Shown: positions 30,792 to 37,189 of the stretch, piece after piece
Layout: each line of letters opens with the position of its first letter
Numbering within the stretch: position 1 is the stretch's first letter
IMG/VR virus record: IMGVR_UViG_3300009161_000012
Span: 1-37,189 of that record
DNA from: a virus
DNA length: 37,189 nt
Strand: one strand, 5' to 3'
The notes under the pieces: model-generated
What the model was told of the DNA's origin: nothing
Databases searched by the model: none
The model's input: only the letters and a program-made list of their open reading frames with translations
Position numbers and translations under genes: made by a program

Positions 30792-31112
30792 TTATGTAAC
30801 TGCGATTAAAGGATTAGAGGAACTGTCAACCATTCTATCAGAAGAAGAGGTGATTAATGAATATAACACATCAGGCGGGTTAATGGTTGTTGGTCCCGCT
30901 AAAACCGTAAATGCAATTAAGGGGTTGGAGGAATTGTCAGTAAATCCGTCGCCCGAAGAAGTAATCAATGAATAAAACTCGCCCGGTGATATTGCATCTG
31001 AAGGGGTCATCAAAACATCCGACCAAAACTCACGATCGGCAAACGATGGACGCAATCCAGAGAAATACGACTGACGCTTTGAATTTATCGAACTTTCAAA
31101 CGGACTAGACAT
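30792..31112 (-). CDS. Hypothetical virion-region protein with an internal duplication
   Basis: This 106-residue protein contains two similar halves: EFYSLITSSGDGFTDNSSNP then LIAFTV, and VLYSLITSSSDRMVDSSSNP then LIAVT, about 30 residues apart. The pattern reads as a duplicated beta hairpin. It is coupled to the upstream gene (shared base at 31112) and lies between the decoration-like and fibre-like genes, suggesting a minor structural or adaptor role. No family is recognised. Confidence 0.6.
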   Translation of the reverse strand: MSSPFESSINSKRQSYFSGLRPSFADREFWSDVLMTPSDAISPGEFYSLITSSGDGFTDNSSNPLIAFTVLAGPTTINPPDVLYSLITSSSDRMVDSSSNPLIAVT

Positions 31113-31438
31113 TAGAGGAAATTAAGTTCCTGAATCTCTACAATAAGATTGGTGCTGTCATCTCGGATTGCCTTTGCCGCACTAGCCATATTGCGTGTTA
31201 GATAGGCAGTGCTTCCGTCTGAATAAATAAAGCCCTTCGTGGTTGTTGGCGTAGAACCATCAAAAGTAACGCGAGCATTCGCTCCCGTAAATTGAATGAG
31301 AACGTGCGTCGTATCTGCATTCAACGTCAGCGTTCCAAGAAGAGCAACAGCAGTAAGACCTACGGTTACCTGTGTATGAGGCGCACCATATTGAGGAATC
31401 GCCTGAGATGGGGTGTTTACAATTTTAGCGTTTGCCAT
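31112..31438 (-). CDS. Head or tail accessory (decoration-like) protein
   Basis: This 108-residue protein is beta-rich, with VLIQFTGANARVTFDGSTPT (about 46-65) and YLTRNMASAAKAIRDDSTN, then LIVEIQELNFL at the C-terminus. I recognise this pattern from small structural proteins of uncharacterised phages, possibly head decoration or fibre-adaptor. It starts 16 bp after the connector gene stop. The function is inferred from context. Confidence 0.65.
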   Translation of the reverse strand: MANAKIVNTPSQAIPQYGAPHTQVTVGLTAVALLGTLTLNADTTHVLIQFTGANARVTFDGSTPTTTKGFIYSDGSTAYLTRNMASAAKAIRDDSTNLIVEIQELNFL

Positions 31439-31454
31439 AAAAACATTCTAACAG

Positions 31455-32234
31455 TTAGTTGCGCCGATAGGCTCGGCTTCCATGAGTTGAGATACGATGG
31501 GCCAAAACGCCGACTGATCGCGTTACATCAACTTTCATTAGTTGATCTTTAAGAATACTCTCTGCGACTTTCTCCTCAACCAATGCCTTCTCATTCTGAG
31601 CATCCAGCCGAAGGAAATCTACAAAAACAGCGTGACCAAGATAGTTGTACCATTCCTCGGGAATGTTAGTAGAACTTGTCGTATATGGACCATCCCACTC
31701 TTTTTTATACGTCACAAAAACACTTCCAGTTGGCGACGTATCCCCCATGACGTGAGCACCCAAACTATCAACGTAATACTCAACTTCTACAGACGAGTAT
31801 TGAAAGAACGGCTGATAGATTTTGTGAATACGGAGGTAGGTATCAATGGTGGATGATCCAGCTTTCTCGTAGGGGATGATGTTGCTGTTAAGCGTTGCTG
31901 TTCCCGTTCCACTACCTACCCCCGTAGCCACAAATGTAACGCCAATAGTAGCAGAAGAAGCACCAATGCTAGTCCAATTGGTTCCACTGCCAATAGTCAA
32001 AATTGTGTAGGTGTAACCAATGACAAAACTACCAGCAGTAATAGTAGTTGCTGTGTACGTGCGCCGTTCACCAATAACCAACCAACGTGGCCAGAAGTCA
32101 GAAGCCTCATACGCAAGTTTTGATCGACGATTAACTAGCGTCGTAATAAGAGACTGCTCTTGAGCCGTAAAATCAGAGACACCAGCAAGAGCACGAACCT
32201 GATCGTAAATAGAGGTGTAAGTGACTTCTTGCAT
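31455..32234 (-). CDS. Tail connector / adaptor protein with an inserted Gly/Thr module
   Basis: This 259-residue protein has an N-terminal helical domain (about 1-55, YDQVRALAGVSDFT, LVNRRSKLAYEASDFWPRW) and a C-terminal helical region (about 205-245), resembling podovirus head-tail adaptor or tail tubular A proteins. Between them, residues about 66-115 form a Gly/Thr/Ser-rich segment nearly matching one inside the tailspike. That segment looks inserted. The stop of the upstream gene and this start share position 32234. The adaptor role is inferred from fold pattern and order after the capsid gene. Confidence 0.65.
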   Translation of the reverse strand: MQEVTYTSIYDQVRALAGVSDFTAQEQSLITTLVNRRSKLAYEASDFWPRWLVIGERRTYTATTITAGSFVIGYTYTILTIGSGTNWTSIGASSATIGVTFVATGVGSGTGTATLNSNIIPYEKAGSSTIDTYLRIHKIYQPFFQYSSVEVEYYVDSLGAHVMGDTSPTGSVFVTYKKEWDGPYTTSSTNIPEEWYNYLGHAVFVDFLRLDAQNEKALVEEKVAESILKDQLMKVDVTRSVGVLAHRISTHGSRAYRRN

Positions 32235-32545
32235 CAGAGTTTATTTGGAGTCAGATTCGGAAAACGCTTTTGATAGTCTTTGATGAAGCCCTTGTCGTGC
32301 ATGGCCTCATGCCCATACTTCTTCCGCATATTAAACCACTCCCATGCGGGCGTAACGGCAACGCAACGCATTCCCTTAACGCGAGCTTTCTGTGTGTCTT
32401 TGATTCGCTGTACTTCTTGAGCGCAAATCGTTTCACGCTCATTCTCCCAAGCTTCTTTCAGCGCAATGCCAGTGGTAATCTCGCGCATCAACGCACGATT
32501 GACTTCACCGTCTGAATATCTAGGGATTGACGTAATGATTTCCAT
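32234..32545 (-). CDS. Small protein after the capsid gene
   Basis: This 103-residue protein (MEIITSIPRYSDGEVNRAL onward) starts at the ATG at 32543-32545, immediately after a terminator hairpin and its T run. An upstream start at 32590 would lie inside the hairpin, so I do not use it. It is soluble and helical with many charges and conserved-looking aromatics (WEWFNMRKKYG). It shares one base with the connector gene. A head-completion role is possible; no family is recognised. Confidence 0.65.
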   Translation of the reverse strand: MEIITSIPRYSDGEVNRALMREITTGIALKEAWENERETICAQEVQRIKDTQKARVKGMRCVAVTPAWEWFNMRKKYGHEAMHDKGFIKDYQKRFPNLTPNKL

Positions 32546-32547
32546 AA

Positions 32548-32582
32548 AAAAGCCCGTGCAGTATTCTACCACACGGGCTTTT
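32548..32582 (-). terminator. Terminator after the capsid gene, abutting the next start
   Basis: On the minus strand, AAAAGCCCGTG (32582-32572) pairs with CACGGGCTTTT (32558-32548), giving an 11-bp stem with a 13-nt loop and a TTTTTT tail that runs into the next gene's start codon region. It lies 17 bp after the capsid stop. Such partial terminators set high capsid expression relative to downstream genes. Confidence 0.8.
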
Positions 32583-32598
32583 GATAGCAACTGTTTAA

Positions 32599-33573
32599 TT
32601 AGGTGACAGCGAGAATCTTGCCGTGGGCAAGAGGACTGAATACCTGAAGACCAGCAGCAGCGTCAACAAACCCGCGCTGACCGCCACCTTGATCGGGAAC
32701 GCGAGTCGAGCCAAGGCTCATCAACTCAGCAACGCCGAGATAGTCGGGGTTGATGATGTAGCCACGGGAAGCATCTGGCAAGCACGCTGGATTGCCATTG
32801 ATAACCGTGATGATACCAAAGTCGCTGTCATAGGTGTTCACCGAGAGGGTGATTTCCCTGTCAGTCGCCATTTGGTTTACATGATAGACGTTCTCGGCGC
32901 TGTTGCCGTCAGAACGAGCAAACCCGCTCACCGTGCGCCGAAGGGTCGTGCCAGCAACAAGCGAGAGTTTATCCACCGTACCCGTTTGGGTGAAGATAGA
33001 CGAAATCAATCCGTTGAACAGATTCTCCGTAAACGTGCCGCTAACGTGAATGGATGCCGTAGGAGTGCGGAATGCGCTTGGAACGTCAGAACCCGGAGTG
33101 TTAGAGGTCCAGAGACCCAAACCACGGCTGACATAACGGGCAGAACTACCGTCTTCAACCGAGCGGTCTTGATCGCCGCAAAGCACCTTTTCCATATCGC
33201 GCTTGATTTCGCGGACTCCTTTTGCTTCAGCCTCGGCAAGTTTAGCCGGACCAACCGACTCAACAGCCTGTTGAAGCTGGCTCACCATAAAGTCACGGCG
33301 AAACAGTTGGATGTAATTGCCGAGACGAGCGCGGCCAGTGAACTTGTCAGTGAAGGAGGAAATATCCGCGCCTTCCTGAATACCAGTAGCCGATGGCGTA
33401 GCGAGCGTGTCCACAGTCCACTCATTGAAGGTGGCAGTAGCCTTGCTTTTGTTAGCCAACGAGAGAACGGGAGTCTCCTCGGGAGCCAGAATAGTCAGAA
33501 CGTCCGTGAGGTCTTCGCGATTGGAGACCCCAGAGCCGGGATTAGTAACATTATAAGTATTAGAAAAAGCCAT
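32599..33573 (-). CDS. Major capsid protein (SU10/DUF5309-like HK97 fold)
   Basis: This 324-residue protein has the layout of phage HK97-fold capsid proteins of the SU10-like group: an N-terminal arm, then LAPEETPVLSLANKSKA (about 29-45), FNEWTVDTL (49-57), a long helix with RRDFMVSQLQQAVESVG (about 91-107) and KGVREIKRDMEKVLCGD (about 117-133), and a beta-rich second half. It has one of the usual lengths for this group. It is preceded by the scaffold gene and followed by a terminator, as expected for the most abundant virion protein. No SD is seen. Confidence 0.85.
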   Translation of the reverse strand: MAFSNTYNVTNPGSGVSNREDLTDVLTILAPEETPVLSLANKSKATATFNEWTVDTLATPSATGIQEGADISSFTDKFTGRARLGNYIQLFRRDFMVSQLQQAVESVGPAKLAEAEAKGVREIKRDMEKVLCGDQDRSVEDGSSARYVSRGLGLWTSNTPGSDVPSAFRTPTASIHVSGTFTENLFNGLISSIFTQTGTVDKLSLVAGTTLRRTVSGFARSDGNSAENVYHVNQMATDREITLSVNTYDSDFGIITVINGNPACLPDASRGYIINPDYLGVAELMSLGSTRVPDQGGGQRGFVDAAAGLQVFSPLAHGKILAVT

Positions 33574-33578
33574 GATAG

Positions 33579-34667
33579 TTAGATTTTAGAGTGTTGAAGA
33601 GCACGAATTGCTTTGAAGTCCTTATAGCTTCCGCTTTTACCGAAGCGGCTGGAGAGATCAGTTAAAGCCTTAGACTGACGGGTTTCAGGCTTATTGGAAT
33701 CTGCTGATTGGCTAACCACTGGAGATGGCGGGGAGATGCGTGACGATTGTTTTACGTCAACGGAGCGACGTGCATACAGGCTATTGGCTGCGTGGGCCAA
33801 CAAGTAGGGCAGTTGCGGCGCAAGTTCAGGAATTATCTTTTCGATGTCCTTCAATCGCCCGTCACTAATCATTGCCTCATACTGCTTTCGCACATCATTG
33901 TCTTCTCCCTGCAACCAAGGAAGCTCCGCTTTGGCCTGATTAACCAAGGCTTCTTTGAAGGACTTTCGTTCTTCTCCGACTTTAATCTGCTTGTCCTGAT
34001 CGGGCAAGTAGATTTCCTTAGCTTTTCGGGCTTTGCGTAGTGCGTCCTTGATTTCGCGCTTGCTGTAGTCCTTGCCGTTGACGTTTGTCAGAACATCTTC
34101 AGCCCCGAGGTCTTCGCCCTTTTCGAGCAATTCGTCGGCCCAGTCGATAACCTCAGTGACTTCTTGATACTTAGACTTTAGGTCAGTAGCATTGTCAATG
34201 TTGGCATAAGGATTGTCCTTAACCGTGGCTTCTAACTGGTTTGAACTACGTTTAGCGATGTCGGCCTTGAGAGCTTCCAACTGTTCCTCAGCAGCTTTTC
34301 GTTTTGCGGTTAGCTCACCGTAACGGGCAACAGCCTTGCTACCGAGTTTCTGGGAAAGCTCTCTAAGCTCTACCTCACTCATGGAATCCAAATCAACATC
34401 CTTAGAAAGAACTCTTTGTTCCTCTTTGACATTTGGTTCCGAAGAAATTGGAGCAGGCTCTTCTTGCCGCACCTCTTCCTTTGGAGCTTCCGTGTCATCG
34501 GGAACCACCTCTTTGGTCTCTTGCTGCTGCTGTTTGGGCGGATTTTGCGCCTTTTGAGCATCAGACATAGACCGATACCGCATAGCGACTAGCTCGCTAC
34601 TAGATATATTCTTAACCACAGGTTTTTGGTCGGCTCCTGCGTTAGCCGTTAGAACTTCGTTTGACAT
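33579..34667 (-). CDS. Scaffolding protein
   Basis: This 362-residue protein is highly charged, with a Gln/Glu/Pro-rich N-terminal region (about 35-90), a likely coiled coil (about 108-145, VARYGELTAKRKAAEEQLEAL), helical acidic and basic segments, and a basic C-terminus (about 320-362). Scaffold proteins have this low-complexity helical character and lie directly upstream of the capsid gene, as here (5 bp gap). It would guide prohead assembly and leave before packaging. The length is within the range for podovirus scaffolds. No protease motif is seen. Confidence 0.75.
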   Translation of the reverse strand: MSNEVLTANAGADQKPVVKNISSSELVAMRYRSMSDAQKAQNPPKQQQQETKEVVPDDTEAPKEEVRQEEPAPISSEPNVKEEQRVLSKDVDLDSMSEVELRELSQKLGSKAVARYGELTAKRKAAEEQLEALKADIAKRSSNQLEATVKDNPYANIDNATDLKSKYQEVTEVIDWADELLEKGEDLGAEDVLTNVNGKDYSKREIKDALRKARKAKEIYLPDQDKQIKVGEERKSFKEALVNQAKAELPWLQGEDNDVRKQYEAMISDGRLKDIEKIIPELAPQLPYLLAHAANSLYARRSVDVKQSSRISPPSPVVSQSADSNKPETRQSKALTDLSSRFGKSGSYKDFKAIRALQHSKI

Positions 34668-34722
34668 TATGATTGCCGTCTTTACGCCACGGGCATTGCG
34701 AGGTTGTCAGTATATCACAAGA

Positions 34723-34980
34723 CTATGCGGGCAATCCGTGAGACATACGAACTGCACGCTTCATTAACAAATTGTTGTAATTGCAAAGCCCTAGGATTTC
34801 GTCGTACACCTGAATCTTTCCGCTAATCTCACGAAGCCGTCCTTCCGGTGCTCGTTGCAGCTGGCTAATGGCACTTTCACGACCAGCGGAAATCCAGTCT
34901 AAGAAATCCAAGAATTGTTCGCGATCCGAGAGGAATGCCATCTGCTGCTCAAGTGGATGCTTCTTATTGAAAATATTCAT
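34723..34980 (-). CDS. Small protein between portal and scaffold
   Basis: This 85-residue helical protein (MNIFNKKHPLEQQMAFLSDR onward) has several charged helices (REQFLDFLDWISAGRESAISQL, LREISGKIQVYDEILGL). It is the first gene after the portal and a 191-bp gap. Its location suggests a head-assembly accessory, but I recognise no domain. Codon use and the clean frame support it. Confidence 0.65.
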   Translation of the reverse strand: MNIFNKKHPLEQQMAFLSDREQFLDFLDWISAGRESAISQLQRAPEGRLREISGKIQVYDEILGLCNYNNLLMKRAVRMSHGLPA

Positions 34981-35010
34981 GTTCTATCAGAAATAATAAT
35001 AAAAATTACC

Positions 35011-35032
35011 TGTCAACACTTTTTGCTTGACA
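35011..35032 (-). promoter_or_regulatory. Inverted repeat in the gap after the portal gene
   Basis: TGTCAA (35011-35016) is inverted as TTGACA (35027-35032), with a 10-nt spacer. It lies in the 191-bp gap between the portal and the next gene. The minus-strand reading of 35011-35016 is a perfect TTGACA -35-like hexamer, but no properly spaced -10 box follows. It may be an operator or part of a promoter for the head genes. Nothing else is identified in 34981-35171. Confidence 0.3.
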
Positions 35033-35171
35033 ACAACCCGCAGCTCCCCCTCAAACTCCCCCTTTCTTTGGCGGTTCTTTTGATTTTGCGTAGCAACTAC
35101 TCCCGCTTTAAATTAGGATCGAATAAGATTTATAAACGAAGTGTAACCACTGGAAACTTAGGCCACTGAGC

Positions 35172-37189
35172 CTACTGAACATTCTGAGTGTTCATTTGCC
35201 CCATTTGCGCTGGAGCTGTTCCAATGCGACCAATCTGAGCATTCTGCATCTGAGTGAGTGCAAATTGGTACTGCTGAGCATATTTCTCTAGGCGACCACG
35301 GAATGTCTCATCTTGTTGCAACCGTTGAGCAACATCGGGCTGTGCAACATATTGCTGAATCACTTGCAAGGCAACCTGAGCACCATTAGGACGTGCAGGC
35401 ATCTCAATGCCAGCGAAAATCTTAGCCAAATCGTCAGTGACCATTTTAACAACTTGTTGCGATGCTTGCTCTGCTGGCTGCAAAACGGCGTCAGCCATGA
35501 TTGGGTCAATAGACGCAGCCATGTGCTCAAGCAAACTGTCGGTGTTAATACGGCCATTCTTGTCCAATTGAAGCAACTGAACAAATTGAGCTAGTCGCGC
35601 CTCATGCGTGTCTGGATCATTGTTCAAGACATCAAAGCTAATCTTGATATCAAAGTCCTCATCTGGATTACCCTTATCAAATTGCATTGGATCAGCAACT
35701 CCCGTTACGCGGAAGAACACTTGATCGGGGCCAAATCGCTGATAGCACTTGAACGCCATCTTGATGACATCCTGAGTGTGCGATAGAAACTTGTTTACAA
35801 AATACTGCTGGCGAATCGAAGACAGGGGGTCGGCAACGTCAAGTCCGACAATCTTATCCGCCGCACTAATCATTGTGCGCTCCATCTCAATTGAGCCGGG
35901 ATTGTAGGGTGGCGTAGGGCCAAAGCTAATCTCGCCCGCACGACGAATCGGGATGTATCTGCCGGGGCCATAGTCCGTGGGCGCATTGCCGGGAGGATGG
36001 AGAATTGGCGGCAGAGTCGCCAAACTGTTGCGATCCGTCCGGCTGTCACGCTCTGCCTTCACTTGATCCTGCGGCCCGCGAAGAAGGTCGGAGAACGTCT
36101 CAACGTCATACATCCGCTTGGAGCTGTTGCTAAGGCGTGTGACAACGAAGGGATAGTCGTTGTACCCGTTCAGAAGCTCAAACTTAGCATAGCCCTTTAC
36201 GTCACTGGCACCAGAGAACTTGGGGTGAAAAACCGTGCAGTAGATTCCCTCGGAGCCGTCCTCATCATCAATGAGACGCTGGAACGAGTAGACAACCTCA
36301 ATGAGTTCACTGGCGTTGTATTGCTGCCGAGTGCGATTACTGGTACTGCCGCGACTTCCGTACACGCCATCCAGATTGTAGGTGTTTACGCCCCGATATT
36401 TGGAGCAGATGTATTCCGCCCAAGACTCGTCCCATCCGCTTGAGGTGACGCGGGACAACACTTCCTGAACCGATAGAAATGTGCGATAGAAAACATACGG
36501 GGCGCGCTGTGGGTCAATGCAATAGGACGGGAAGAACACGTCTCCGTCAGGAGCACAGCTTTGCAAGAACGGACGATCAACCGACATACGCGTTACGGGA
36601 ATCTCACTGACGCCATTATTGCGAAGCTCTTTCAACGCCTTCTTTGCGCGTTTGTCTACTAGATTGGGGTAGACCGACTTGAACATCTCGATGATTTCAT
36701 CGTCATTCTTGCCGTCGATAATGAGCCTAGCCAAATCCGGCGAGTTGGTTGCAATTTGATTCAGATCAATCTTCTGAAGATACTTCTTCTCTGTGCGCTC
36801 CCAGCCGATGTAGGTAATCATCAGCCCACGCTCTAGGAAGTAGTTTGCCCCAAGCTCCATCTCCTCTTTGAAGCGAGGAATGTAAGAGGCCACCATCCAC
36901 TTCAAGAATGCGCTAACTACCCGTGCCCTACCGGCGTCAGAATGCTCAATAGGATAGGCACGGATGTTTGCACGCGAAAGCGATGCCGTAAACAAAGATA
37001 CATAGCTATTAATCCGCTCATCAATAATGCGTGCCTCAGTGTCAGACGCACCCTCCCAAGGGAAGGCGTCAGCCCCATGCTTACGCATATCAATAGACTT
37101 ACCCGGCCAACTGCAACGACGATTATCCCCACTGCTAATGCATTGGCTAAAATAGGTAGAAAGCTCAGTGAGCGTCTTATCATACGCTC
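35172..37189 (-). CDS. Portal protein, main part (5' end completes at positions 1-196)
   Basis: The portal is the dodecameric ring at one capsid vertex through which DNA is packaged and ejected. The full protein is about 696 residues once the piece at 1-196 is joined. Visible features include a helical first half with a helical stem pattern (MELGANYFLERGLMITYIGW), a mid region with FGPTPPYNPGSIEMERTM leading to ADKIVGLDVADP, then QYFVNKFLSHTQDVIKM, and a C-terminal Gln-rich low-complexity tail (AQIGRIGTAPAQMGQMNTQ). The length suits podovirus-type portals. It follows the terminase genes in the circular order and precedes the scaffold. Confidence 0.85.
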   Translation of the reverse strand, partial: AYDKTLTELSTYFSQCISSGDNRRCSWPGKSIDMRKHGADAFPWEGASDTEARIIDERINSYVSLFTASLSRANIRAYPIEHSDAGRARVVSAFLKWMVASYIPRFKEEMELGANYFLERGLMITYIGWERTEKKYLQKIDLNQIATNSPDLARLIIDGKNDDEIIEMFKSVYPNLVDKRAKKALKELRNNGVSEIPVTRMSVDRPFLQSCAPDGDVFFPSYCIDPQRAPYVFYRTFLSVQEVLSRVTSSGWDESWAEYICSKYRGVNTYNLDGVYGSRGSTSNRTRQQYNASELIEVVYSFQRLIDDEDGSEGIYCTVFHPKFSGASDVKGYAKFELLNGYNDYPFVVTRLSNSSKRMYDVETFSDLLRGPQDQVKAERDSRTDRNSLATLPPILHPPGNAPTDYGPGRYIPIRRAGEISFGPTPPYNPGSIEMERTMISAADKIVGLDVADPLSSIRQQYFVNKFLSHTQDVIKMAFKCYQRFGPDQVFFRVTGVADPMQFDKGNPDEDFDIKISFDVLNNDPDTHEARLAQFVQLLQLDKNGRINTDSLLEHMAASIDPIMADAVLQPAEQASQQVVKMVTDDLAKIFAGIEMPARPNGAQVALQVIQQYVAQPDVAQRLQQDETFRGRLEKYAQQYQFALTQMQNAQIGRIGTAPAQMGQMNTQNVQ
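37067..37189. repeat. Terminal direct repeat, right copy
   Basis: Identical to positions 1-123. It encodes codons of the portal protein upstream of the Met at 37088; the frame runs on into the left end. Confidence 0.95.

Noticed and set aside
32623-33582. 319-codon plus-strand frame opposite the capsid gene
   Set aside because: Lies wholly antisense to a well-supported capsid gene, and its composition is not protein-like.

Overview
The window is a complete or near-complete genome of a tailed double-stranded DNA phage with podovirus-type (short-tailed) architecture. The first 123 bases recur exactly as the last 123 bases. The portal gene runs without a break across that junction, so the molecule is circularly permuted, or was assembled as a circle, with a unique length of about 37,066 bp. 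I see no integrase, excisionase, repressor, RNA polymerase or DNA polymerase. It is best read as a lytic-type phage that uses host polymerases. The host cannot be named from the sequence. Most genes start after A/T-rich leaders with no clear Shine-Dalgarno motif, which fits hosts such as Bacteroidota or other weak-SD lineages, but this is inference.

Layout. Two divergent transcription blocks leave one noncoding region (2831-3478), which carries three 33-bp AT-rich tandem repeats between a C-rich and a G-rich flank: a good candidate for an origin and control region. The late block is on the minus strand. It runs from the small terminase (2830) through the large terminase, two small genes and the portal (crossing the contig ends), then scaffold, major capsid protein, a terminator, tail connector, fibre-like proteins, a membrane/lysis-type cluster of very small genes, the tail tubular (nozzle) protein, a beta-helix tailspike and three large proteins that look like ejection (internal virion) proteins, ending at 16582. 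The early/replication block is on the plus strand (3479-16575). It holds a gp88-like cysteine-rich protein, a DUF932 protein, many small accessory genes, an ERF annealing protein, an SSB-like protein, a RecB/Cas4-type nuclease, a DnaB-type helicase, an HNH protein and a metallophosphoesterase. The blocks converge stop-to-stop with only 6 bp between them.

How the genes work together. ERF, the SSB-like protein, the PD-(D/E)XK nuclease and the helicase are coupled by ATGA overlaps or lie close together, and look like one recombination-dependent replication module. Terminases, portal, scaffold and capsid form the usual packaging and head module. No endolysin is recognisable, although holin-like membrane proteins are present.

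Most unusual parts. (i) Two long noncoding intervals (about 6598-6836 and 14002-14359) are packed with hairpins, some with GNRA loops, and look like undescribed structured RNAs. (ii) A 4.47-4.80 kb control region is made of a GGCC-rich block and a six-copy CTTAAG array, with a seventh copy on the far side of the DUF932 gene. (iii) A GC-rich mosaic island (8066-10205) contains duplicated gene pieces. (iv) A shared Gly/Thr-rich module is inserted in both the tail connector and the tailspike.
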